The notes: generated by a model not told the origin, from the letters alone. A DNA stretch of 8,528 nucleotides from DATNBT01 sp964579765 (GCA_964579765.1 CAZOIK010000181.1:1-8528); one strand, 5' to 3'; shown: positions 1 to 5,597, numbered from the stretch's first letter. Made by a program: numbers and translations.

Positions 1-461
1 CGCCGCCGCCTCCGCCGCCACCGCCTCCTCCGCCGCCGCCTCCGCCGCCGCGCGTCGAGGCGCCGCGTCCGCCGACCGAAGAGGAACTCTTCGCGCGCAA
101 GTCGCTCGACGAGCTCAATCGTGAGATGCCGCTCGACGACGTGTACTTCGACTTCGACAAGTCGGACGTCCGGAGTGACGCGCAGTCAGCGCTGCAGAAG
201 GACGCGGACTGGCTGAAGAAGTGGACCAGCACGCGGATCGAGATCGACGGTCACTGCGACGAGCGGGGCAGCGCCGGTTACAACCTGGCCCTCGGCTCTC
301 GCCGCGCGACCGCGGCCAAGGACTACCTGGTCAATCTCGGCGTGCCGGCCAGCCGCATCGACGTTGTCAGCAAGGGTAAGGAAGCGCCCTTCTGCACGGA
401 CCACGACGAGATGTGCTGGCAGATGAATCGCCGGGGGCACTTCATCATCACGGCGAAGTGA
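1..461 (+). CDS. pal: Peptidoglycan-associated lipoprotein Pal, C-terminal part (5' end outside window)
   Basis: This is the OmpA-like peptidoglycan-binding domain of Pal, the lipoprotein that ties the outer membrane to the cell wall as part of the Tol-Pal system. The frame (codons from base 3) is open to the left edge, so the gene is partial and the ATG at 126 is internal. From the edge it reads 16 consecutive prolines, a charged segment (VEAPRPPTEEELFARKSLDELN), then the domain. Diagnostic motifs are VYFDFDKS near the domain start, DGHCDERGSAGYNLALGSRR (the peptide-binding segment with its conserved Asp and Arg) and the terminal NRRGHFIITAK. The signal peptide and lipobox would lie upstream and are not visible. 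The TGA is at 459-461. The next gene runs convergently, so no cpoB/ybgF follows here. The domain call is secure; the name pal rather than another OmpA-family lipoprotein rests on the close match of this segment. Confidence 0.9.
   Translation, partial: PPPPPPPPPPPPPPPPRVEAPRPPTEEELFARKSLDELNREMPLDDVYFDFDKSDVRSDAQSALQKDADWLKKWTSTRIEIDGHCDERGSAGYNLALGSRRATAAKDYLVNLGVPASRIDVVSKGKEAPFCTDHDEMCWQMNRRGHFIITAK
3..50 (+). repeat. Polyproline-coding (CCG/CCT/CCA) microsatellite
   Basis: Sixteen successive proline codons (mostly CCG and CCT, one CCA) form the visible start of the pal frame. The run probably continues left of the window. It makes a rigid linker between the lipid anchor and the peptidoglycan-binding domain. 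Trinucleotide tracts of this kind can change length by slippage. Confidence 0.9.
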
Positions 462-471
462 ACGGAAATTA

Positions 472-498
472 GAAGTTCGAAGTACGAAGTTGGAACTT
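472..498. repeat. 7-nt-period tandem repeat (GAAGTNN)
   Basis: The spacer between the convergent pal and glutaredoxin-like genes is mostly a heptamer repeat: GAAGTTC, GAAGTAC, GAAGTTG, then a partial GAACTT. It runs into the TAA stop of the minus-strand gene (497-499). Its composition is less GC-rich than its surroundings. I see no promoter or coding role for it. Confidence 0.6.
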
Positions 499-742
499 AG
501 AGGGCGCGGCTCGTCAGAATTCTGACGAGCGCGCCCTCTTCTATTCTGTATTTCGCCACTTTCTTCCCGCCGACGCACAGCACCGGAATCTCCAGACCGT
601 ACTGCGCTTCGAGCGCGCGGTCGGTCGAGATGTCGATTTCTTCCAGGGTGAGCGGGATCGTCCGGGCGACGTTCCTCACCACGGCTTTCATGTCGTCGCA
701 GAGATGGCAGCCGGGACGCGAGTAGATCGTGACCGCGATCAT
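497..742 (-). CDS. Glutaredoxin-like (thioredoxin-fold) protein
   Basis: An 81-residue thioredoxin-fold protein of the short glutaredoxin-like kind (DUF836/Glrx-like). The N-terminal strand MIAVTIYSRPGC leads into a CHLC redox motif (Cys12, Cys15). Conserved EIPVL with the cis-proline at residue 53 follows, then a Gly-Gly turn at 58-59. The length covers one minimal thioredoxin fold with no signal peptide, so it should act in the cytoplasm. The ATG at 742 overlaps the pyrF stop by 4 nt (ATGA), which sets the start and suggests translational coupling; a longer reading upstream only repeats pyrF sequence out of frame. It is the last gene of the pyrKDF operon. The partner is unknown; helping with thiol maintenance of the operon's redox enzymes is speculation. 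The last 13 codons are written in the palindrome at 501-537. Confidence 0.85.
   Translation of the reverse strand: MIAVTIYSRPGCHLCDDMKAVVRNVARTIPLTLEEIDISTDRALEAQYGLEIPVLCVGGKKVAKYRIEEGALVRILTSRAL
501..537. terminator. Long near-perfect palindrome, probable bidirectional terminator
   Basis: Two arms pair almost completely around a central GAATTC: an inner perfect palindrome of 22 nt (509-530) and an outer 7-bp arm (AGGGCGC / GCGCCCT), with one unpaired G at 508. The hairpin lies between two convergent genes, where a shared terminator is expected. Only a weak pyrimidine tract (CTTCTATTCT) follows on the pal side, so it is not a textbook intrinsic terminator. It lies inside the last 13 codons of the glutaredoxin-like gene. 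Confidence 0.6.
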
Positions 743-1452
743 CGAAGGGCGGCGCGGCACTCGCCGGCGAGTCGTTCGGCCGCGGCACGCGGATCGGCCG
801 CCGCGATGATTGGTCGCCCGACGACGAGATAGCTCGCGCCGGAGGTGAGCGCGTCGGCGGCGGTCATCGTGCGGCTCTGATCGCCCTTGTCGTCCGAGGC
901 GCTGCGGATGCCGGGCGTGACGATTTGAAAATCGCGGCCGCATCGGCTGCGGATGACCGCAATCTCCTGCGGCGAGGCGACGACGCCGTCGAGGCCCGCC
1001 GACTGCGCGAGCACGGCGAGCCGCCCGACCTGTCCCGCCAGCGCGCCCGCGACGCCAATTTCGCCCATCGTCTCTTCCGAGAGGCTCGTCAGCATCGTCA
1101 CCGCAATGACGAGCGGACGAGGCACGCCGGCTTTCGCGGCTTCGGCGCCGGCGGCGTCGATGGCGGCTTTCATCATCGCGTGGCCGCCAGAGGCGTGGAC
1201 GTTGACCATCCAGACGCCGAGCCGCGTTGCCGCCGCCACGGCACCGGCGACGGTGTTCGGGATGTCGTGAAACTTGAGGTCGAGGAAGACGCGGTCGCCG
1301 CGGCGCACGAGCGCTTCGACGACGGACGGGCCGTGGCTGGTGAAGAGCCGGCTGCCAATCTTGAAGCCGCCGACGAGCCCCCGCAGGCGATCCGCCAGCG
1401 CGAACGCGGCGTCGGCGGTGTCAACGTCGAGCGCAACGAGGATCTGGTTCAT
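739..1452 (-). CDS. pyrF: Orotidine 5'-phosphate decarboxylase
   Basis: Catalyses the last step of de novo UMP synthesis, decarboxylation of OMP, in the cytoplasm. The 237-residue protein has the usual length of the bacterial short form. Visible signatures are LVALDVDT at the N-terminus (substrate Asp), FKIG at 30-33, the catalytic charged network in FLDLKFHDIPNTV (Asp58, Lys60, Asp63), VTPGIR at 178-183 and the phosphate-binding VVGRPI at 210-215. The ATG at 1452 lies 21 nt after the pyrD stop, and the 3' end overlaps the glutaredoxin-like gene by 4 nt. A GC-rich hairpin (1466-1483) sits in the gap upstream. No strong Shine-Dalgarno is visible before the ATG. Nothing in the protein looks damaged. 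Confidence 0.96.
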   Translation of the reverse strand: MNQILVALDVDTADAAFALADRLRGLVGGFKIGSRLFTSHGPSVVEALVRRGDRVFLDLKFHDIPNTVAGAVAAATRLGVWMVNVHASGGHAMMKAAIDAAGAEAAKAGVPRPLVIAVTMLTSLSEETMGEIGVAGALAGQVGRLAVLAQSAGLDGVVASPQEIAVIRSRCGRDFQIVTPGIRSASDDKGDQSRTMTAADALTSGASYLVVGRPIIAAADPRAAAERLAGECRAALR

Positions 1453-1465
1453 GGCTTCATGTGAT

Positions 1466-1483
1466 GGCCGGCTTCAGCCGGCC
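1466..1483. repeat. GC-rich palindrome at the pyrD-pyrF junction
   Basis: GGCCGGCT, a TC loop and AGCCGGCC form a perfect 8-bp stem. The pyrD stop codon (1474-1476) starts in the loop, and the stem fills the first part of the 21-nt spacer before pyrF. No T-run follows on the minus strand, so a terminator is unlikely. It could be an mRNA-stabilising or expression-tuning hairpin, or a copy of a dispersed palindromic unit. Confidence 0.55.
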
Positions 1484-2403
1484 GAGGACGTCGCATGCAT
1501 GTCCACGCTGCCGACGATCTCCGCGATCCGCGAGATCCCGTGGCGGTGCATATAGCTCTGGATGCCGTCGAGGAGTTTGCCCCAGATCAGCGGATCGACG
1601 AAGTTGGCTGTGCCGACTTGGACGGCCGTCGCTCCCGCGATCATGAACTCGAGGGCGTCGCGTGCGTCGGCGATGCCGCCCATGCCGATGACCGGAATCT
1701 TCACCGTCTGCCGGCACTCGTAGACCATCCGGACGGCAATCGGCCTGATCGCCGGGCCGCTCAACCCGCCCATGCCGTTCGAGATCTTCGGCCGGCGTGT
1801 CTCGATGTCGAGCACCATGGCGAGGAAGGTGTTGACGAGTGACACCGCGTCGGCGCCGGCCTCTTCAGCCGCGCGCGCGAACGACGCGACGTCGGTGACA
1901 TTCGGTGTCAACTTCGGGATGAGCGGCAGCCGCGTGACCTTGCGCACGGCCGACACGACGTCGTGGGTGCCCGCCAGGCTGCACCCGAACTGGATGCCGC
2001 CTTCCTTGATGTTCGGGCCCGAGATGTTCAGCTCGATCGCGTGCACGCCCTCCGCGTCGGACAGAATCCTCGACACTTCCGCGTACTCATCGACACTCGT
2101 CCCGCAGACGTTGACGACGACCGTGACGTTGCGCGCGCGCAGCTCCGGCAGCTTCTCGTCCACGAACCGGCGGACACCGATGCCCTGGAGCCCGATCGCA
2201 TTCAGCATCCCGGCGGGTGTTTCGACGATGCGCGGCGCCGGATGCCCTTCGCGTTCGCTCAGGAACAGGCCCTTGACGGCGACGCCGCCGAGCGACGACA
2301 GATCGACGAGGTCGGCGTATTCGACGCCGTAGCCGAAGCATCCGCTCGCGGCGATGAGCGGGTTCTTCAGCGTCAGCGATCCGATCTGGACAGAGAGATC
2401 CAC
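1474..2403 (-). CDS. pyrD: Dihydroorotate dehydrogenase, class 1B catalytic subunit (active-site Cys replaced by Gly)
   Basis: Oxidises dihydroorotate to orotate with FMN; class 1B enzymes pass electrons through PyrK to NAD+. The 309-residue length and the neighbouring pyrK fit class 1B. The TIM-barrel motifs are in order: NPLIAASGCFGYG at 14-26, VAVKG with the FMN/substrate Lys44, MLNAIGLQ with Asn68, ELNISGPN at 124-131, PKLTPN with Lys164, LVNT with Asn191, NGMGGLSGPAIRP at 209-221 and VQVGTANF at 261-268. The oddity is Gly129 in NISGPN: class 1 enzymes have NxSCPN, where Cys is the catalytic base. The codon here is GGC (2017-2019), one base from TGC. The GTG start at 2403 comes 1 nt after the pyrK stop. 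All other expected residues are kept, so decay is not evident. Family identity is certain; activity is in question. Confidence 0.94.
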   Translation of the reverse strand: MDLSVQIGSLTLKNPLIAASGCFGYGVEYADLVDLSSLGGVAVKGLFLSEREGHPAPRIVETPAGMLNAIGLQGIGVRRFVDEKLPELRARNVTVVVNVCGTSVDEYAEVSRILSDAEGVHAIELNISGPNIKEGGIQFGCSLAGTHDVVSAVRKVTRLPLIPKLTPNVTDVASFARAAEEAGADAVSLVNTFLAMVLDIETRRPKISNGMGGLSGPAIRPIAVRMVYECRQTVKIPVIGMGGIADARDALEFMIAGATAVQVGTANFVDPLIWGKLLDGIQSYMHRHGISRIAEIVGSVDMHATSSAG

Positions 2404-2404
2404 G

Positions 2405-3217
2405 TCAGTCCCAGCGAATCTGATCGGCCGCGAGCACGGGCCCGGCCATGCACGATCGCACGTGATGGAAGCGCCCGTCCTCGCCCCGCATCGGCACGAC
2501 GCAGCTGTAGCAGCCGCCCATGCCGCAGCCCATGATCCGCTCGACGGAGACCTGGCAGGGACGCGAGTGTTTCGCGGCGGTTTTCGCGGTCGCTGCGAGC
2601 ATGCCCTCCGGACCGCAGGCGTAGATCATCACGGGTGCGTCCGGCGCGCGCGCGGCGAGCCGCCGCTCGAGCGGCGCGACGATGCGTCCGCGCTCGCCGG
2701 CGCTGCCGTCTTCGGTCGTGAGCACGAGATCGACGCCGAGGCTGCGGAAGAAGTCGAGGTAGAAGAGCTCGTCGCCGCGTCGCGCGCCGTAGAACAGCGT
2801 CGTCCGGACGCGGCGGGCGCGCAGGGCCTCCGCGAGCGTCGCAAATGGCGCGAGGCCGACGCCGCCGGCGACCATCCAGGCTTCGGAAGGCGGATCGACG
2901 ATCGTGAACGGCCGGCCAAGCGGACCAAGGCACGCGGCGATCTGGCCCGGCCGCGCGCCGTAGATCAGCGACGTCGAGGGGCCGATGCGTTTGCTGAGCA
3001 GCGTGATGCCGGACGGTGTGCCGTCATTCGAGCGCAGGATTTCGAACACCGAGAATGGGCGCCGCAGCAGTGGATCGTGGCTCGTGCCGGCCTTCACCAT
3101 GACGAACTGGCCGGGCCGCGCGGCGGCAGCAATGCCGGGAGCGGCGAGCCCGAGGACGTTGTAGTCGGCCGACAGCGCGCGGTTGGACACAATCTCGGCG
3201 GCGATGTCGAGGGGCAC
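2405..3217 (-). CDS. pyrK: Dihydroorotate dehydrogenase electron transfer subunit
   Basis: The FAD and [2Fe-2S] partner of class 1B PyrD; it transfers electrons from the FMN of PyrD to NAD+. The 270 residues show an N-terminal ferredoxin-reductase FAD barrel (PGQFVMV at 35-41, RRPFS at 52-56), an NAD-binding lobe (GGVGLAP at 118-124, CGPEGM at 201-206) and the iron-sulfur cysteines C231, C236, C239 and C256. The GTG at 3217 is chosen because it begins the first family-like sequence (MPLDIAAEIVSNRAL) and lies 6 nt after a TATACT box. The frame stays open upstream, but only through the intergenic repeat and antisense-like sequence. It heads the operon pyrK-pyrD-pyrF-glutaredoxin. No Shine-Dalgarno is seen, which fits leaderless translation. 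Confidence 0.93.
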   Translation of the reverse strand: MPLDIAAEIVSNRALSADYNVLGLAAPGIAAAARPGQFVMVKAGTSHDPLLRRPFSVFEILRSNDGTPSGITLLSKRIGPSTSLIYGARPGQIAACLGPLGRPFTIVDPPSEAWMVAGGVGLAPFATLAEALRARRVRTTLFYGARRGDELFYLDFFRSLGVDLVLTTEDGSAGERGRIVAPLERRLAARAPDAPVMIYACGPEGMLAATAKTAAKHSRPCQVSVERIMGCGMGGCYSCVVPMRGEDGRFHHVRSCMAGPVLAADQIRWD

Positions 3218-3223
3218 AACGGG

Positions 3224-3229
3224 AGTATA
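3224..3229 (-). promoter_or_regulatory. -10 box TATACT of pyrK, predicted leaderless start
   Basis: On the minus strand TATACT is followed by CCCGTT and then the pyrK GTG. Transcription usually starts about 7 nt after the -10 box, which falls on the GTG itself, so the mRNA would have no leader. The position expected for a -35 box lies within the repeat at 3232-3319 and shows no TTGACA-like hexamer. The same TATACTCCCG string occurs before the gene at 5611. Confidence 0.6.
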
Positions 3230-3231
3230 GC

Positions 3232-3319
3232 GAATTGCAGAATGGCAGAACGGCAGAAGGGCAGAATCGAATGGCAGGATTACATCCTGCCATTCCGCCC
3301 TTCTGCCATCCTGCAATTC
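3232..3319. repeat. Imperfect palindromic intergenic repeat (GGCAGAAT-type units)
   Basis: Fills most of the 104-nt spacer between the DUF4390-like gene and pyrK. The outer ends pair (GAATTGCAG / CTGCAATTC), the middle carries several GGCAGAA units on the left matched by TTCTGCC on the right, and the core is a perfect 12-bp stem (3269-3280 with 3284-3295) around the loop TAC. The left arm has about one unit more than the right. It could form a long hairpin that ends or protects the upstream three-gene transcript. A related but shorter unit run lies at 6393-6430, so it looks like a dispersed element rather than a site-specific terminator. Confidence 0.75.
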
Positions 3320-3321
3320 TG

Positions 3322-3870
3322 TTATGGCACGAAGGTGAAGGGCGCGCGGCCGACGAGCGCGCTGCTCCAGCCGAGCAACGACGTGTGATCGGGAACGACG
3401 CGTGCGCTGACGCGCACGTAGTACTCGCGGTTGGGCTCGAGCTTCGTCGTCTTGCAGATCGTCAGGCGGTCGAGCGTCGTGAGCCACTGACGCACGACGG
3501 CTTCGTCTTCCGTTGTAATCGAGTCGGTTTCGCGGCCGTCTACCGTGCGGGTCAGTGTGTGCCGGCGCGTGAGGTTGTCGTAGCGGTCGCTCGTCCCGAC
3601 GACGGCCGTCGCGACGACGCGATCGACCCACCCGAGCACGCGCATCCGGAGCTCGACGTCATAGCTGAAGGTCGTCCGGAGTCCGCTGGCAATCGCCTGC
3701 CGGACGTCGTCGGTGTAGCCGTCGGCGACCTCGAAGGAGACGAGCACGTCGGTGTCGTGGACGATCGGGCGCACGCGCAGCGTCTGCGCGGCGTGCGTGA
3801 CGGCGCCGGCGGCGCACACCAGGAGCGCGGACCACAGGCACAGCCACTTATTGGCAACGATCCGCTTCAT
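3322..3870 (-). CDS. Exported DUF4390-like protein
   Basis: A 182-residue protein with a clear signal peptide (positive MKR, hydrophobic core, THA cleavage site near residue 27). The mature part resembles DUF4390: VLVSFEVADGYTDDVRQAIASGLRTTFSYDVELRMRV, then a beta-rich region ending LGWSSALVGRAPFTFVP. No catalytic motif is visible and the molecular role of the family is not established. The start at 3870 overlaps the stop of the barrel gene by 4 nt (ATGA), so the two are probably translationally coupled. It is the last gene of a three-gene operon, all three products being exported. The TAA is at 3322-3324, just before the palindromic repeat. The family assignment rests on pattern recognition. 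Confidence 0.75.
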   Translation of the reverse strand: MKRIVANKWLCLWSALLVCAAGAVTHAAQTLRVRPIVHDTDVLVSFEVADGYTDDVRQAIASGLRTTFSYDVELRMRVLGWVDRVVATAVVGTSDRYDNLTRRHTLTRTVDGRETDSITTEDEAVVRQWLTTLDRLTICKTTKLEPNREYYVRVSARVVPDHTSLLGWSSALVGRAPFTFVP

Positions 3871-4463
3871 AACCTAATCGCCACCGCCATCGTCACGCGC
3901 CAGAACGAAACGTGCTCGCTCGTTAAGGTGAAACCATTCTGGCTTGTGCGATTGATGCTGCGAAAGTATCGCACATCCCAATTGACACCAATGTGCGTCG
4001 TCAGAAAACCGCTGACACCACCGCCGAGATCCATCGCTTTGAGATTGCTCGTGTTTTCGAGCCCACCCAACGCGTCGAACGTCACGTGCATGACACCAGC
4101 GCCGCCGACGACGTACGGTCGCAGTGTGTACTCGGCGAGTCGCTTCGGCATGGCGGCCACTATGTTGCCGGTGTACGTCGTGATGCCACTATTCACGATG
4201 AACGGCGTATCGGATGAGGTGAACGCATTCAGCGTGTGGCAGACGTCGCCTTCCACGCCGAAGATCTCCCCAAGCCATGTCCCGTTCACGCCGACATCCG
4301 GATGCGTGTGTGTCACTGGCACGATGATGTACGTGTTGTCGATGGCATAGGTCGCGCCGATGAAGGGCTTGACCTGCCATTCCGCCGCGGACGCCCGCGG
4401 CGCGAAACATATACATAAGACGACGGCGGCGAGGACGGCGCGCCAGCCGCGCCACCTCGGCAT
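3867..4463 (-). CDS. Small outer-membrane beta-barrel protein (OmpA/OmpW-like porin fold)
   Basis: A 198-residue protein with a signal peptide (MPRWRGWR, hydrophobic stretch, cleavage near ASA/AE at residue 26). The mature chain starts EWQVKPFIGATYAIDN and shows alternating amphipathic strands, Gly-rich turns (YVVGGAGVMHV, MDLGGGVSGFL) and a closing strand FWRVTMAVAIRL, as in 8-stranded barrels of the outer-membrane beta-barrel superfamily. The segment LTTHIGVNWDVRYFRS is typical of these proteins. The last residue is Leu rather than the usual Phe. The substrate or role is not predictable. The ATG at 4463 overlaps the TAA of the upstream serine-hydrolase-like gene (TAATG), and its 3' end overlaps the DUF4390-like gene by 4 nt. 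Confidence 0.8.
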   Translation of the reverse strand: MPRWRGWRAVLAAVVLCICFAPRASAAEWQVKPFIGATYAIDNTYIIVPVTHTHPDVGVNGTWLGEIFGVEGDVCHTLNAFTSSDTPFIVNSGITTYTGNIVAAMPKRLAEYTLRPYVVGGAGVMHVTFDALGGLENTSNLKAMDLGGGVSGFLTTHIGVNWDVRYFRSINRTSQNGFTLTSEHVSFWRVTMAVAIRL

Positions 4464-5554
4464 TACTTGACCACCAGCCCGAGAAACACCTTCGCAAACG
4501 GCGAGACGGTCACGTCACCCGCGCTGAGCGAATCGGGTTTCGCGAGGCCGTCGCTGTTCGCGAGCAGCACGAACGTCACCTTCCGGTTCGGCAGCGTGAT
4601 CACGAGTGAGGACGCCGCGTTGGACTGGACGCCGAACTGCCAGACGACCGGCTCGCCGTTGTATGTCTGCACGAACCAGCCCATGCCGTGCGGCAGCACC
4701 GTGCCGTTCGTGTTCACCGGGTTCGTCCACGCCGCCTGCAGCATGGCGTCGCTGACGATGAGTCCGTTCCTGAGCGCGATGTCGAACTTGGCGAAATCGA
4801 GCACGCTCGAGATGAGCCCGTTCGCGGCGCCGAGCATCGTCACGGAGTAACGGGAGACCGCGGCGGCGCCTGGAGCGCTGACGGAATACGGCACCGCCAG
4901 CCGCTGGAGAATGCTTTGATACCGATCGCGGGTCGATGGCGGCGCGATATCGGCGTTGCTGAGATCGGTCGAGGCGGCGTCGGGTCCGGGCACTGTATCG
5001 GTAAGCATGCCGAGCTGCTCGGTCAGCGCGCGAAAGGCCTGATGAAACGTCATCCCGCTGCAGGTTTCGACGACGAACTTCAGCGCGTCGAGGCGAGGCA
5101 GGTAGTAGCTGAACGTCAGGTTGCCCGGCGTACCGGACGTATGCGTCAGCACTTGACGAACCGTGGCGTTGGGATCGTAGAAGCTCGGTGTGAAGCCGCC
5201 GACGCGATCGTCGAGCGTGATTTGTCCACGATCGATGCACCGGAGCACCATCGACGCGGTGAACAGTTCTGTCAGCCCATCCAGATGAAACGGCGTGTCG
5301 GTGCGCGTCGCGTCGAGCGCCGCGACGTCGCGATTGCCGAAGGCCTGCGACCACAGTACGTCTTTGTCCTCGACGATGGCCGCGGCCATTCCCGGAATGC
5401 CCGCCTGTGTTCGAAGCGTGTCCAGATAGCCCGCGAGGAGGGAACGGAACTGCTCAGGCGTCGGGGGGAGCACCTGCGTCCGCGACACGTACTGCGCGTG
5501 CACGAGCTGGCCGGCGATGAGGCCGAGCGACAGCAGCAGGGCTTTCAAACGCAC
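4463..5554 (-). CDS. Beta-lactamase-fold (serine hydrolase family) protein with degenerate active site
   Basis: A 363-residue secreted protein (signal peptide to about VHA, residue 20) of the beta-lactamase/penicillin-binding class C family (PF00144). Family landmarks are GIPGMAAAIVEDKDVLWSQAFG at 52-73, the region FHLDGLTELFTA at 89-100, VRQVLTHTSG at 132-141, NGLISSVLDFAKFD at 245-258, HGMGWFV at 289-295 and LPNRKVTFVLLANSDG near 321-336. Active members read FxxGSxTKxFT; here the nucleophile Ser is Gly93 and the Lys is Glu96. The usual Tyr-x-Asn is not found and the HxG motif reads QFG (306-308). So the fold appears intact but hydrolysis by the standard mechanism is unlikely. The GTG start at 5554 fits the signal peptide and lies 6 nt after TATAAA. 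It is the first gene of a three-gene operon with the barrel and DUF4390-like genes. Confidence 0.88.
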   Translation of the reverse strand: MRLKALLLSLGLIAGQLVHAQYVSRTQVLPPTPEQFRSLLAGYLDTLRTQAGIPGMAAAIVEDKDVLWSQAFGNRDVAALDATRTDTPFHLDGLTELFTASMVLRCIDRGQITLDDRVGGFTPSFYDPNATVRQVLTHTSGTPGNLTFSYYLPRLDALKFVVETCSGMTFHQAFRALTEQLGMLTDTVPGPDAASTDLSNADIAPPSTRDRYQSILQRLAVPYSVSAPGAAAVSRYSVTMLGAANGLISSVLDFAKFDIALRNGLIVSDAMLQAAWTNPVNTNGTVLPHGMGWFVQTYNGEPVVWQFGVQSNAASSLVITLPNRKVTFVLLANSDGLAKPDSLSAGDVTVSPFAKVFLGLVVK

Positions 5555-5560
5555 GTGACG

Positions 5561-5566
5561 TTTATA
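5561..5566 (-). promoter_or_regulatory. -10 box TATAAA of the serine-hydrolase-like operon, predicted leaderless start
   Basis: On the minus strand TATAAA is followed by CGTCAC and then the GTG start at 5554. This is the same 6-nt spacing as at pyrK, so transcription should begin at or next to the start codon. No Shine-Dalgarno sequence is present. No convincing -35 hexamer is visible at 16-18 nt. Confidence 0.55.
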
Positions 5567-5591
5567 TCATTTCGTGCGGCAACCACGGCTG

Positions 5592-5597
5592 TATACT
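5592..5597 (+). promoter_or_regulatory. -10 box TATACT of the gene at 5611
   Basis: TATACT lies 13 nt before the ATG at 5611 and is followed by CCCGGG, giving a predicted start near 5604 and a leader of about 7 nt without a Shine-Dalgarno. Together with the minus-strand box at 5561-5566 it makes a compact divergent promoter region of 56 bp. No good -35 hexamer is visible. Confidence 0.5.

Noticed and set aside
501..537. Possible recombination or attachment site because of the long perfect palindrome
   Set aside because: No integrase, no duplicated copy and no tRNA nearby. Its place between convergent gene ends is better explained as a terminator.
3232..3319. Possible CRISPR-like or tandem array
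   Set aside because: The units are short (8-9 nt), directly abutting and mirrored; there are no unique spacers and no cas genes.
2354..3388. 344-codon open frame on the plus strand opposite pyrK
   Set aside because: Its sequence is Arg/Gly/Asp/His-rich with no family pattern and lies antisense to a clear pyrK. Long antisense frames are expected at this GC content.
3218..3631. N-terminal extension of pyrK up to 3631
   Set aside because: The added residues come from the palindromic repeat and from the end of the DUF4390-like gene out of frame. PyrK homology starts at the GTG at 3217.
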